Positions 1 to 11,158 of a stretch of 64,000 bases of DNA are shown here, piece by piece. Origin of the DNA: Pestalotiopsis fici W106-1 (Eukaryota > Ascomycota > Sordariomycetes > Amphisphaeriales > Sporocadaceae); contig NW_006917092.1 in NCBI RefSeq assembly GCF_000516985.1, positions 636,619 through 700,618 on the forward strand, read 5' to 3'. The position numbers were made by a program, and so were the translations under genes. Positions within the stretch are counted from its first letter, which is position 1; every line of letters begins with the position of its first letter. The notes under the pieces are model-generated. The model was not told where the DNA came from. It worked only from the letters and a program-made list of their open reading frames with translations, and did not search any database.

Positions 1-511
1 TGACAGAGCATTTCGGCTGGAAGCTGACAGGGGCTTTTCGGGGCCCATTTTCGCTTCTTTTTTTTTTAGAAGAAGTGAACAAAAAATGAACGATGGGCAG
101 TACGTTTTCTTAAAATCTGCATTACTAGTGACATACACAAAGACCCGGATCTGAAGTTACTCGGAGAGTTGATTGTTACAAGCTCCAACATTTGGCATTG
201 TGGTACGGATTCGTTTTCCGAGATGTTCAAATGTCATTGTCTGCTAGTGTGCCGATTATGTTCAGACCGCTGCGTAGCCGGTACAACTGGTAAGGCGATC
301 ACAAGCACACCATTAACCGCGTTGTTTCCAAGAAAACCGACTTAAATTTGTCGCTTTTGAACCCGAACTTCCGACTGGAATCACATCTTGTCTGGCCATT
401 GCAAAGTAGTCTTATACGTGACTAGCAACTATACCAGGCCGTCCTTGGCAGGTTGACCTACATTTTCTGGTATTCAGCACCGTTTAAGACAGTAGTGAAT
501 CAAGTTTCAAG
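1..511. other. Intergenic region upstream of the first hydrolase gene
   Basis: No supported gene. It holds a T-rich run near 57-68 and one CGG-N9-CCG arrangement at 206-220 (CGGATTCGTTTTCCG), which could bind a Zn2Cys6 dimer. A CGG-N9-CCG pattern is expected about 15 times by chance in 64 kb, so alone it is weak. The stretch probably includes the promoter of the hydrolase gene that starts at 512. Confidence 0.5.
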
Positions 512-1423
512 ATGACGACAAAATCAGATACCCTAATTGATGAGAACTACAAATTCATCAAACAGCAACTTGCAGCTATTGATCCCGCGGATATCGTCGC
601 TCAGCGCCTTGTCCTAGAGACTTTACACAGCAGCGCATTAGAGCCACTGGACGTCACTTATGAGGAGGTACGGTGTCCCGGCACCACACGGCCGGCCATT
701 TGGTGCAAACCATTAGTCGCTTTTTTAAACCATGCAATTCTATATACGCACGGAGGCGCCGGGTTTGCGGGGTCCCCACAGAGTCATCGCAAGATTGCCG
801 GCCATATCGCCAAGGCATCTGGCTGTCCAGCTTTAGTGATCGACTATCGTCTCGTTCCCGAACATCCCTTTCCAGCTGGACTCCTGGACGCACTGGCGGC
901 CTACAAGTGGATGCTCGAGACCATACCCGCCCACAATATTGCCGTGGTCGGCGACTCCATGGGCGGTAATCTAGCAATCAGCCTAGTTCTCAAGGCTCGA
1001 GAAACAGGCCTTGCACCACCATCGGCTATAGTGGCAATCTCGCCATGGCTAGATATGGAACAGTTTGGTACTTCTATTCGAGACAATATCGATCGCGATC
1101 TCTTGGCATCTCCTGGCACCTTTGCCCAAATTTCTAAACTTTACTTAGGAGAGACTTGTCCACAGGACCCATTTGCGAATCCTCTTTACGGCGAATACCA
1201 TGGATTTCCCCCAATGTTTCTGACCGCTGGAGGAGCGGAGATGCTGGCTGATAATGCTACAAGGCTTGGGGAAAGGGCCCAAGCAGCGGGGGCTCACGTC
1301 GAGGTGGAGGTAGTACCAGATATGCAGCACGTTTTCCCTTTCATGGCGGGTAATTCCAAAGTGGCAGACAGGACTGTTGAGAAGATTGGTCACTTTATAA
1401 AGATCAATTTGAATCTGTTGTGA
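512..1423 (+). CDS. Alpha/beta hydrolase, hormone-sensitive-lipase (alpha/beta hydrolase_3) type
   Basis: An intronless 303-residue serine esterase or lipase. The oxyanion motif HGG sits at about residues 80-82 and the nucleophile elbow GDSMGG at about 147-152. The general-base histidine is in the MQHVF motif near 273, with acidic candidates in the AEMLAD stretch about 30 residues before it. These are standard marks of the HSL family, which cleaves carboxyl esters of small or medium acids. There is no signal peptide, so the enzyme is probably cytosolic. The length matches the family. It stands tail to tail with the MFS gene ending at 1507. A second HSL-type hydrolase lies at 41627-42960, so this enzyme class is duplicated in the window. 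The substrate cannot be told from sequence; an ester or lactone made by the cluster BVMOs is one possibility. Confidence 0.85.
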   Translation: MTTKSDTLIDENYKFIKQQLAAIDPADIVAQRLVLETLHSSALEPLDVTYEEVRCPGTTRPAIWCKPLVAFLNHAILYTHGGAGFAGSPQSHRKIAGHIAKASGCPALVIDYRLVPEHPFPAGLLDALAAYKWMLETIPAHNIAVVGDSMGGNLAISLVLKARETGLAPPSAIVAISPWLDMEQFGTSIRDNIDRDLLASPGTFAQISKLYLGETCPQDPFANPLYGEYHGFPPMFLTAGGAEMLADNATRLGERAQAAGAHVEVEVVPDMQHVFPFMAGNSKVADRTVEKIGHFIKINLNLL

Positions 1424-1506
1424 GAATGTAAGCCTTGCCCTTATAGCTCAGCAATCAGTAGACAAGAGTTTGCGCAATGGATACTTTCAGTGACCAGATA
1501 GCTATG

Positions 1507-3442
1507 TTAATAGACATAACGGAAGCCGACCTTTTCCTTGTCTGTCATGTCGTCCAACATGTCGTCCGCACTCAATTCTGTAGCACCACTCTCAATCCTG
1601 TCCCGCTGCTTGTTTTCGAACCAGCATCCCGCTGCATAGATGCCCATGCATACAATCGCCCCGATTTCGCAACCCAAGATGGCGTTATATCCAGTGGTAT
1701 AGGATGGAGACTCGCTAGACTTGAATAACTGCGGTGCTATGATGTTGGCAATACAATAACTGCTGAAAACCATTGCGTTGACAGTAAGCTTCTTCGTATG
1801 GCCCGATGTATTTGCCAGAGGAAGTGAAATGACTTATGTGACGTTAGCCAAGTGCCTCGATAGGTGGGTATCATGGAATATGACTTACTTGTTGGATAAG
1901 CACCCCAGAAAAAGTAGAAGAAATAGTACGAAACGAGAAGTCCGTTCTTATTATCGGAAGGGAGTTCTGGATCTGGTTAGTAATGATTTGCTAAAAACAC
2001 AAGGACCGAAGAAAGCTTACTCCGTATAAGTATGGAACAAATCATCGGCACAAGACAGCAGAGAGAGCCCCATAGACTTCGTTTGTTTGTAGTGACGCGA
2101 GAAAGTCCAGACACAATAAAGGCAGACACAGTCTGGAATACGCCGGTCGGCATCCCGAGAAGAGTGGTCTGCAAAGCTCCATAGCCCATTCCAGAGACGA
2201 TCTGTGCGGCAAAGGTAACAAGGCCACCGTTGGGGATGTTGAGCAAGATGGATATCGCGACAATCAGCCATGACTTCCAATCCAGGAACCCTTCCCTGAC
2301 CTGGTACCATTTGAATTGCTGGCAGAGTTAGTGGAGGCAATGTTATCACGAGAGAGGGGAGCCAACCTTGTTGTGCATGCCAGTCATATTTTCCTTTAGC
2401 CTATCAACGGCAATGTATTTCTCTTTCTCATTCAAGAATCCGCCACTTAATGGAGAGTCTGGCAAGAAGAGGAAGAGTACTATTCCCCAAACAAAGGTAA
2501 ATCCTCCAAGAGTTATGAAGAGTAGTCTCCACGATGCAATTCCGGTAGTTGCATGGCCAATGCCCCATGAGACCAAGCCAGTAATGACCTTTTTCACATG
2601 TTAGCAAAAAGCATATTTGTGTCACGATGATGAGAGCCAAAGTACTCACCGATGATAATGATGTGAACCAACTGAAATCTGTCAGCGCGTTTGGAGAGAG
2701 AGTGATATAGGCCGGAACCGTGAGTAGGTAGAAGTCAACTTACACTGTCACACGAAGTGTTTGTTCCGGTTTTGTGTACCACATTACGGTAATAACACTC
2801 ATCATGGGGTACAGAGGAGCTTCAAAAAATCCCATGATGAAGCGCAACGTCATTATACCAGCCGCATTTTGGGTAGCGCCCATTAACGAAACAAGTACAC
2901 CCCACATCAAAACTGTACCCGATAGCAGTTTGGCGATTGGTAGGCGCTGCATGACGGGACCAAACGGCCATTCACCAAGAAGAAAGCCAAAATAGAAGAT
3001 TGATCCGACTGTAAATCATCAGTAGATGAAAGAATAGTGTTGTTGGTTTGTCTGAACACTCACCCCAGTTGTACTGTTGACCGACCAGGTGGAGGTCTGC
3101 AGTCATACCATAGAGCGCAGCATTGGAAATAATGATTTTCTTGCAAAGGGTTAGCCAAAAAAAAAAAAAAAATTATGTCACTGATCTTTGACTTGCATCA
3201 ATTGCTGACAAGTTGGTCGTGATCCACATCAAAGGCATCAATCTCCAATCAATCTTGCGAACCAACTTCTTTGCCTCGTCGAGGGAATAGGACCCGTATT
3301 GGCTGGCATGGTCGTGAAGGTACTGCGCTGCCTCGTTGGATTGTTCGGCTTGTTTCTCGTCCGAGATCCCTTCTTCAATGAACGTAGTGTCGGCAACCTT
3401 GGCTCCAATCTCTTTATCCTGCTGGGGTGGTAGAGATGGCAT
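1507..3442 (-). CDS. MFS transporter, Dal5/allantoate-permease (anion:cation symporter) family
   Basis: A multi-exon membrane transporter. It begins at 3442 with a hydrophilic N terminus, and exon 1 ends at 3193. Later exons carry typical Dal5-family segments: the EAPLYP region in mid TM4, the VDRL loop segment, the NIPNGG segment in TM7 and the SGHTKK motif before the last helices. The C terminus ends in the family-typical NKQRDR and FRYVY segments at 1507. I could join all exons in frame, including a 22-nt exon near 2655-2680, so the gene looks intact. A 17-nt A run lies in the first intron. The family imports organic anions such as allantoate, nicotinate or other carboxylates; the substrate here is unknown. 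A close homologue with an internal stop lies at 18386-20336. Confidence 0.8.
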
Positions 3443-4173
3443 CGTTTACCTAATGACAAGCAGTTCTTCACAGACTCTGGCCTCAACTTTGTGGAGTGAA
3501 CAGGAATGAAGCCGGAGAAATCAACGAAGCAGAAGAATGCCAAGATACGGACTGCAAAAATATGAACTCAGACAGTTTCTCGATCGATCTGCACAAGCGA
3601 CCATGAATAATATGTCTTAGAGGGGCTGAGTCAGTACCCAGCGGGGTGTGAATTCTTGTGACACGCGAGAACTCCAGAGAAGGGATCAATCATCGAGGTG
3701 ATTTAGAGATATCGAATGAAAGACAGGGTGGCATTTCTACGGGATCAAATATTCTTCCACCACAGGCAGAGCATTTGGTATTGGCACATTCCAGGGGCCC
3801 CGGACGCACTAGATAGTAGCAGGACTGTGAAGATCGGGAGCTTCACTTCCTACCGCTTCATCTCCTACCTCATTCAGGGCACATTAGTAGTGCATTGTCC
3901 AGCCAGCAGTGCTGATAGTGGTCCGGTCAGACATGATTTGGAAGGTTTCTACCTATATCTTATCTTATCTTGTTTGCTGGCCATTGTACCTGGTGTATCT
4001 TTTGAAGCATACTGAGAGCTGGGGTGGTCGATTCGGTTTCATCCATGCACAGGAGCTCACCTTGTACAGACTATTCTAAGAATCAAATCAGATTCTGTCG
4101 GACATTCGGTCGAAAATGGTCCTGATATCAAAGTGCGCCATTGTATCATATTTGTGTATGATTGTCGGACACT

Positions 4174-4188
4174 CGGACGCAATGTCCG
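4174..4188. promoter_or_regulatory. CGGAC-N5-GTCCG palindrome, copy A (candidate Zn2Cys6 site)
   Basis: The sequence CGGACGCAATGTCCG is an inverted CGG triplet pair spaced by 9 bases. Two near-identical copies occur at 17905-17919 and 20449-20463. It lies about 440 bp upstream of the amidotransferase-like gene. Fungal Zn2Cys6 dimers often bind inverted CGG triplets with a fixed spacer. Binding is inferred; a dispersed repeat is the alternative. Confidence 0.45.
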
Positions 4189-4259
4189 AAGATCTTTGAT
4201 AACGGCATGTTCGGCCTCCAAGAGCGGAGCACTTAGTGCACAATGTTGGTACCCCGGTT

Positions 4260-4273
4260 TGGGGAGCTCCCCA
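4260..4273. repeat. Perfect 14-bp palindrome
   Basis: TGGGGAGCTCCCCA reads identically on both strands. It lies about 350 bp upstream of the amidotransferase-like gene. A dimeric regulator could bind it, but function is unknown. Confidence 0.4.
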
Positions 4274-4624
4274 CTATTCCGGAGTGTTGTGCGGGCGGCT
4301 TGTTTAGATAACTTGGGCTGTTATTAATCAATCCTCATGCCCGAAGAAAGAGCCATCTTGACGGCATTGATGTCCGGAGTACTATTGTTGATATTGAGGT
4401 ATCTAGATGGATTTGAAAACCCTGCTGTCGTGTCTGGCTTGGATGGACTATAGAAGTCCCAAGCCTGCCCGTAGCAAGACAAGCTAGTACACTGGACTCT
4501 GTTCCTAGTTCATGCGCTCCGCAACTTTGTGCAACGTATTTCCAGCCCAATAAATCAGCGACGCACAACCAATTGCCACTACGAAACCAAGGTCTAATCT
4601 TTCGCCTCTAAAAAAGTATTCAGC

Positions 4625-5407
4625 ATGCCTCACGCCCAAGGCCTCAAGATTGCCATTCTCATCAATGAGTTCTCCAAGCAGACTCAACCGATGAAAGATG
4701 CATATCGCACAATCCTAGCCACTGTTGAGCCAGACGCGACGATTGAATTTTTCGATCCGATAAATGCCCAAGAGTATCCCGATGTGGCGAAATTTGATCT
4801 CATTGTCCTGAGCGGCGGCAGCGTATTTGTCATGGAAGAGGTCCCTTGGGTCATGAAGATGCGGGCCTTTATCAAGTCGACAGTAGAAACGCAACCCACC
4901 AAGAAGATGATGGGCATTTGCTGGGGCCACCAGATCATCAATGTCGCCCTCGGAGGTATCGTGGAAGAAATGGGCTCGGCCGATGTAAGATGACTTTTGA
5001 TTTCAATAGTATTGTGTTATTTGGCCAAGTCTAATAACTGCTTGCAGGTTGGCGTCCATACAATACCTCTGACAGAAGAGGGCAGTCAGTTCTTCCAGGG
5101 TACCACCCTTCAGAGCTCTAGCGAGTTCAAAATTCAGCAATTTCACAAACGCGACGTCACAAAGCCAGCCCCCGGCCTCATTCCCTTGGCCAAGAATAAT
5201 GAAGCTTTTATTAATGAGCAGAACACCATCATCACGTTTCAGGGTCATCCCGAGATGAATGTAGAATGGGCTTATACAGCCGCTTCCGGCTTTCCTGCCT
5301 ACATTGCCCTCACAGGGTACACGATGGAGGAGATATTAGAAAGCGTCAAAATTCCTACTGATGGTGAGGCCATTTGGAGGCGCGTTTTGGAGTGGGTAAG
5401 GGAGTAG
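4625..5407 (+). CDS. Class I glutamine-amidotransferase-like protein (GMP-synthase-domain type)
   Basis: Two exons, 4625-4984 and 5048-5407, joined in phase across a 63-nt GTAAGA...CAG intron give 239 residues. The nucleophile cysteine is in GICWGHQ at about residue 98. The partner His and Glu are in the GHPEM motif at about 190. This is the Cys-His-Glu triad of class I GATase domains. The protein is free-standing, like fungal GATase1-like proteins and gamma-glutamyl-peptide hydrolases related to GMP synthase. It likely transfers or hydrolyses an amide or gamma-glutamyl group in the cytosol. Such genes recur in fungal secondary-metabolite and detoxification loci. It is tail to tail with the Zn2Cys6 regulator, about 100 bp away, and has CGGAC palindromes upstream. 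Confidence 0.83.
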
Positions 5408-5510
5408 ATTTATGTAGAAGATATAAACATGTCTGTCCTTGACATGAATTTCTCGGACAGTGGCCATGGAATATCCTTCTGTGGCGGCGTTGTCAATGTT
5501 AGGAGAACGC

Positions 5511-8087
5511 TCAATTATCAGGATTGACCCAAGGATCTCCCAAACCAAAGTACTCCTGCCCAAAGTCCATTTGCTCATTGTACCAAGTACCCGGCTCTAG
5601 TCCTTCATGGAATCGTCCTCCAAAGTCCTCTTGTCGGTGGGCTGGAGGCGACGGCTGAGAACCCGCCACAGTCGAATTGATGAGTGGTTGATGGGCAGTG
5701 CGGCGGTTGCCAACGGCCCATACCGGCCGCTTTTGGCGGAGAATTTCTTCAATCATGTCGATAGTTCGATAATGCGCACCAAGATACCTTACTTGTTCCA
5801 CAAGTTTTCCCAAGTCTTCCAAGTCTCTGGGTAGTGGCCATTTATAAATAGATGCCGAGAGATCGTTGGTTAGCGGGACCAACTTTGAGACAATCTCAAA
5901 CGCATCGCGGTATGGTTCTGCCTCTCGCCACCTTTCGGCCAAGAGAACTAAATTATTTGAGCACGTACGAACTCCTCTCGATGCATATGACGGCTCAAAT
6001 TCGTCAGACCTCATATGCGGCGGGGTAGTCCAGAAACAATACAGAATCGTGATACCTGCTTGGAATTGTGACAACACCTGAATCGAATTGTTAAAACCAA
6101 GATTGGACAGGAAGCGGGGATGTATCAATCTACTCACTGCAAGCCAGGAGTGGGCAATCTGCCGGCTTCTTTGTATCTGCTGGAACGTGATGCAGGCATT
6201 GCAACAAGCGATAATTGCTTTGGCGCCCACTGCATGTCGTACCTCGTCGTTGGAGCCCGATGCGAGTCCAACGATACTGTAATAAGCCACCATTCTGAAC
6301 CAGTTCCGACCACCATATCCTGGCTTGTCGGTAGGCATGGGTATGGATGCTTGCCATTCTTCCAACTCCTGGCAGAATTGGGAGCGCATCCGGTCCAACG
6401 CCAACTGTGACGTGGACGGTCCCAATGAGGGGCTCGAACACGTGCTGATGATCCGCGACTGTATTTTTCTTCCATATGTCAAATGATGCGCAACACAAAC
6501 CTCGCTCTTTTCACATTGAGTGGCGAAGTCTTGGCTCTCGGGTGGGGTGATGGCCTCTGGTGTCAATCTAGGGTTGACGGAAAACATCTGAAATTGTTCA
6601 GCCCTGGGAGAGGGGGCGATGGGTACATATTGTCTTACCTGCACAGTGATGAATTCGTCCGGGATAGAGACAGGATGCCCAAAGGCTATGGCAACCCCGC
6701 GATCAAGACCATAGCAGCACCACCATATGCGTCTCCTCATCTGCTCTGACTGTGAATGTTCGTGCAGAGACCTATCCTTGCGTGACGACTTGCGATGTAG
6801 CCCTGCGGTGATGGCAGTACGAGTGGCGGCAGAAGTGTGTTGTATGATAGCATTTGAAGATGAGCTGTGCAAGGCATGCATGGTGAGCAGAAGCAGGAAC
6901 ACGGTTTCTCTCACCAGGTCCTTGCCAGAAAACAGCTTTGGAAGGTAATACTTTTCGACGTGGGCATAAAGTACCTCGGTACGCGTGGGATTCTGTCGCG
7001 TGTTACCATCAAAGATTAGTGCGCCTATGCTTAATACCATGCAAAACACACATTGTTGAAAATCGTCGAGTTCAGTACCCAAACGCCCCGCCTTCCACGC
7101 GCTGTAGAACTTGTCTAGCTCCGTTTTACAGAGGAATGGATACTGAGGGTGGACATATGTGAGATAGGTCTCGAACAGCGAGCGGGCGTCGGCCTCACTG
7201 AGCAAATCGAACGGCCCTTCTTTCCCAGAGTCCGTTCCAAGGTTGCAATTGCCCTGTACCAAGTTCGGATAATCACGATACTTTCTTGGATAAGGTGCAG
7301 AAGTGGTTGGTGGCAGCGGAGATGGATTCTGCGTCTCTCGTGGCGATGAATCCAACGCCCCGAAAGTTGGCAATTCAGGTTTGCTCAGAACATGAGATGC
7401 AGCCTGCATTTGCGAGTTCTTGTGTCTTGCTGTCTTCAATGCATATGGCTGCTTTGGCGAGACGTTGCGTCGCAAAGATGCTGGGCTAGCAGAAGATGCC
7501 TTTGGAACCTGCACTTGCTCATCGGTATTGTGACCCGGCTCTTGATGTGGCGAGCTCTCTTGCGGACTGAGCTGCGGCGACTCGAAATTGATGTCTGGCA
7601 GCGTTTCGTGATCCTGGAGGGTATCGACACTCGCCGCTCCTTGGTTGTCCAGCCTCTTCTCTAGCAGAGCTAGCCTCCGAAGCAGGGCATTCGTGTCAAT
7701 GCTACATCGGCAGATGAGCAAATGCCATGCGCGGTTTTGTAAGAGATATTCAGGGGTACTCACTTTGATAGCTGGGATGCCCTCTGCCCCTTTTGTGGTA
7801 TGCATTCTGGTGACCAGATTTGGATTTAGGACTTCGATCTAAAGAAACGACCCGTGCGGGACAGGACTGACCTTTTTTGGCATGAACGCAATGTCCGCAT
7901 CGCGGACGTACATTGTCGCACTTATGAGGAAATCAGTAAATCTTCGGGCAAAAACATTAATGAAAATGTCTTGCTCAACCTTTTGCTTCCGATCACGACA
8001 TCTTTGACATGCAAGGACTCGTTTGGACAGTGATCCAGTGGACCTTCTCCCCACCCCCGCAGGGCGTTCAGCAGGAGACTTCTCCAT
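5511..8087 (-). CDS. Zn2Cys6 binuclear-cluster transcription factor with fungal-specific TF domain
   Basis: Exons by phase are 8087-7980, 7920-7872, 7806-7764 and 7701-5511, the last probably with a 60-nt in-frame intron at 6137-6078. The product is about 776 residues. The rebuilt N terminus has a canonical C-x2-C-x6-C-x6-C-x2-C-x6-C cluster at about residues 27-60, whose last cysteine comes from exon 3. A leucine-rich linker and coiled coil follow, then an acidic and proline-rich stretch. A Fungal_trans domain covers roughly residues 230-500, including an LFETYLTYVHP segment. Such proteins bind CGG triplets as dimers and control catabolic or biosynthetic gene sets. It is the only Zn2Cys6 gene here, so it is the natural candidate regulator of the enzyme genes, although about 13 kb separates it from the nearest. 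Its own upstream region has two CGGAC half-sites near 8110-8165. Confidence 0.86.
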
Positions 8088-8564
8088 CAGGCTTGATATC
8101 TAGGCGCAGCTTCGGACGGTAGACACATTCAGAGAAGAGCACTGTCGCGATATTGCGTTTATCGGACAAAATCAATGCGTGATCTCCCTATTCAAGGTCT
8201 GGGTGGGAAATGTGCCATGGGTACAAGGCACGTACTCAGTGTCTGGGGCATGAGCGTATCTACCAGACCGAGATAAGCGTTGGTAGGTACCTACTTATCT
8301 GCAACGACGATCGGCGCTGTCCCTCACCATATTCTCCACTTTACTCATTCACCTATTCTCTACTCTCTACCTAGTAGCTTTGTCGCGCGGCATCATGTAC
8401 CGAGCTATTTTCTCCTATTGATCAGTTGAACAAGTCGAGTGTCATCTACAAAAGCATGGAATGTCCAGAATTTCGGCAGATAGTTAACGCCCTCAAACAA
8501 GGTCAAAGGGAGTTTCTGCGCCTCCGAGTCCACCTCTCTTGGACTTTTTCCCACAAGGTCCGTG
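8088..8564. other. Intergenic region between the TF start and a HET gene end
   Basis: No gene supported. It should contain the promoter of the Zn2Cys6 gene, which starts at 8087 on the minus strand. CGGAC half-sites occur near 8112 and 8163, a possible autoregulation hint. Confidence 0.45.
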
Positions 8565-10040
8565 TCACACCTCGCCATTGTCCCAACTTGACAAAAGTGG
8601 AAGCTCTACATCCGAAAGTAGGGGCGAGTGACTGAGACTGTCTTGTTGCAAAAACTCATCAGATACTACATCGTAATAGTTGACGACGTTTGGTATCTTC
8701 ACCTCTCCATAAGTTGTCAATGCCCGTAGTCGGCGCGAAGAAATAGTTAGTCCATTCGATGGATAGAATAGGCCGCACTCCACACGCCGCCATGTCTTGC
8801 CCGGAAGTAGCTCCATGCTGAGTTCAATCGAACGAACTTTTCCATCATCACCTTGCGTCCAGGCGTTTAGTCTCATCCTTGTCGTGATCTTCTTGTAGTG
8901 GAAACAATAATAGATTGGCATTATAAACAATATCAGGCCGAATGTGAGCGGCCATGTGATGAGTGGATATATGTTCCAGGACCATGGGCGCTGTATCGAG
9001 AGCCCTGCCTCGGTGAGTTCAAAGCCTTTAGCGCCCAGCTTCTCCTTCGAACCTCGCGGCCTGGCCAGTCCTGTATCAAATGTAATACTCCCAGCATCGC
9101 GGAAACAAACTGGGGCGGGAGCGAATAGCCCACTCGATGCAATCTCACTCGATCTCCAAGCAAACAAAGTCTCATCGAAAGGTGTATCGCGGTTCCACGT
9201 TCTCAGGATCTCGTGCTGGAGACGCAAGAATTCTGCAGGGCCTTGACCATATCTTGCGTCGAGATATACGTTGAATATGCCAAGCATGCAGTAGGCCCGG
9301 TCTTCAATGTGCTGCGTAGTTCTGAGCGACAACCAACTCATTTTTTGACCCAAGCTGGCATCTCTGAAAGAACCGTGCAAACGCAAGATGTCTTCAGAGA
9401 TATTGGTTGCTAGTGAAATGTCCGCAGCAAGCTCCGTACGAGATCCGATGAGATTCCAATCCCTATCGTAGAACTCGACCTGGGCTGGCGCTAGAAGCTC
9501 TTGCAGCGTCCAACCACGGCGAAACCACTCGCTATTGAGAAACTGCCTCCGAGAAGCGTCAGATCCGTCCCATGACACATCCACCAGGTACGCATAGCAG
9601 ACGACAGCCTCGGCGTACCAGCGAAACATTGAACCAATGGCCGTACTTAATTCACTCTGATCTGCCTTGTTGATACACACTGTGTCGATCCATATATGTT
9701 CAATCGGAGGGGTATCCATCGACACAAGTTGCTGGGCTTGTTTGCATGCACGTGCAATCTTGTAGAGTGACGACTGTTCCTCCACGTCAGCCGATTGAGA
9801 TTGCACCCCCAGCGCGGCTGGATGTTGCAACGGAACATCTCGTAATCGGTCTTTTGTAAGGGTACTAAAGTCCTGAAAAGTGATTTCTTTGCCTACCCAG
9901 CGGTGCGAGAGAATGGCATATCGAGGCTTTGGGCGTGACGTGCCGCCCAAGGAATGCCACAATCTGTCCTGCGCGTTATCAAGGGTACGTTCCTGGAACC
10001 CAGACGCAAACTCAAAACTGTGGACGTGGAGGAGTCTCAT
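8565..10040 (-). CDS. HET-domain protein (vegetative-incompatibility type, HET-D/E/R-like)
   Basis: A single-exon 491-residue protein. The HET domain fills about residues 35-240. It shows the ILSHRW start, the IWIDTVCIN block near 113-123, the WFRRGWTLQELLAP block near 170 and a RAYCMLG block near 248. The last block is typical of the HET-D/E/R group and its many stand-alone relatives. A hydrophobic segment near residues 355-378 is a predicted membrane helix, and the tail after it is polar. No NACHT or WD40 repeats are present, so this is a short effector-type HET protein. Such domains trigger cell death in heterokaryon incompatibility; whether this allele is active is unknown. A second HET gene lies at 12720-15571. 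Confidence 0.85.
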   Translation of the reverse strand: MRLLHVHSFEFASGFQERTLDNAQDRLWHSLGGTSRPKPRYAILSHRWVGKEITFQDFSTLTKDRLRDVPLQHPAALGVQSQSADVEEQSSLYKIARACKQAQQLVSMDTPPIEHIWIDTVCINKADQSELSTAIGSMFRWYAEAVVCYAYLVDVSWDGSDASRRQFLNSEWFRRGWTLQELLAPAQVEFYDRDWNLIGSRTELAADISLATNISEDILRLHGSFRDASLGQKMSWLSLRTTQHIEDRAYCMLGIFNVYLDARYGQGPAEFLRLQHEILRTWNRDTPFDETLFAWRSSEIASSGLFAPAPVCFRDAGSITFDTGLARPRGSKEKLGAKGFELTEAGLSIQRPWSWNIYPLITWPLTFGLILFIMPIYYCFHYKKITTRMRLNAWTQGDDGKVRSIELSMELLPGKTWRRVECGLFYPSNGLTISSRRLRALTTYGEVKIPNVVNYYDVVSDEFLQQDSLSHSPLLSDVELPLLSSWDNGEV

Positions 10041-11158
10041 TGTATGAGAGCGCAGAAGTAATCAGGGACCTAGATAAACTTGAGAAAAAGGGTACCTAGA
10101 TAGTTGAGACTGCAAAAGCTTACGTAGCGATTAAAATAGTTCCATGTGTTTGGTTGTAAATTTCTAGTTGCTGTGTAATCTGTCCTTCTCTCGATTCCAC
10201 GGCATCCTGGATTTTACGCCTGCCTGAATACTGCGCCTCATTGGACACTGCGCCAGGCTTGTTTGGAGCTACAGTACCAAAAGCTTGGCTGGCCAATGTG
10301 AGGTAAGCATCGGGGTCGGAGAAACAGGATACCGATTCATCCTTGTTCGTCTCACACGTTTGTGTGCTGCGGAATCCATAAAACACAAGGCAGAACACAC
10401 GATCATTACATTAAGGTATGGATGTCGAGACACCAAAGGGCTAATTTCTCCCATTGCGAATGACATGGGTACCTGCACTGTGGTTCACTAAAATGATGGT
10501 GGGGCTCTGAAATACAGGGATCGGTAGGGTGTTCAAAACCAGAGCAGAAGATGGGCTACAGTGGTCGCGCATACCCCGCTTCAAATACTCCGATTGTTTA
10601 CAGGTTCGTTGAATTTACTACCAGTTAATATCTAATTCACCATTGTATTGGGCTTTCCCTGTCTTCATTTCGGTATCACCTCAGAGTTTTCTTACGAATA
10701 TGCAAGAGCCACCGAGTTATTCGTACGCTATGGTCATCAAATCATGCTGCGACATGGTGCTTTGGCGCGAGCCTTCGTCCAAGCCCACCGGAATCAGGGG
10801 ACATTGTAAGGTATGCTATTGGATATCTAGAGGTTAGTCAAAATTCTTGGCGCTATAGAGTATAGCCGCACTAATCAAAGTCGGCCGCCTTCGTCAACAT
10901 CTGCACGGAAAGCTCCAAGACAACAACCCATTCGTGGAAAGTGCCATTTCATAGAGACTCAATTTTCTACCTTCTATATACACTTGCCTTGACTCGAATG
11001 TGTCCCGATCGGCCCAAGTCAACCGGGGTACGGAATATTTCGAATTTTCAGGACTGTGAGAACGTGTATATAATGTTGAATAGCATCTGCCACAAATGGA
11101 TATGTTTGAATCAGAGCAAGTCGAGAAATATTCTTCCTTCCCCATCAGAAACGTCAAA
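10041..11158. other. Intergenic region upstream of the GH43 gene
   Basis: I see no convincing gene. Short ORFs on both strands (for example 10120-10398 minus) have no domain, signal peptide or supporting splice pattern. The right end holds the promoter of the GH43 gene; an upstream in-frame ATG at 11096 exists, but 11159 starts directly with a signal peptide. Confidence 0.45.

Larger units (their letters stand above)
3443..4624. other. Intergenic region with palindromic sites, upstream of the amidotransferase-like gene
   Basis: No credible gene; short ORFs at 3716-4015 and 4133-4327 lack recognisable features. The region is the shared upstream side of the MFS gene (minus) and the amidotransferase-like gene (plus). 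It contains repeated CGGAC half-sites near 4099 and 4166, the full palindrome at 4174-4188 and a perfect 14-bp palindrome at 4260-4273. Confidence 0.6.

Noticed and set aside
3157..3173. A-run as a retroposon poly(A) tail
   Set aside because: It lies inside the first intron of MFS 1, with no flanking duplication or element body.
3716..4015. 99-codon plus-strand ORF between MFS 1 and the amidotransferase-like gene
   Set aside because: No recognisable motif and no plausible neighbouring exon; likely chance.
7764..7871. Alternative Zn2Cys6 reading with the last cysteine in a GQSC segment
   Set aside because: It breaks the phase to the downstream exon; splicing 7871-7807 gives a canonical C-x6-C and an in-frame join.
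10120..10398. 92-codon minus-strand ORF upstream of GH43
   Set aside because: No family features; no intron that would extend it.
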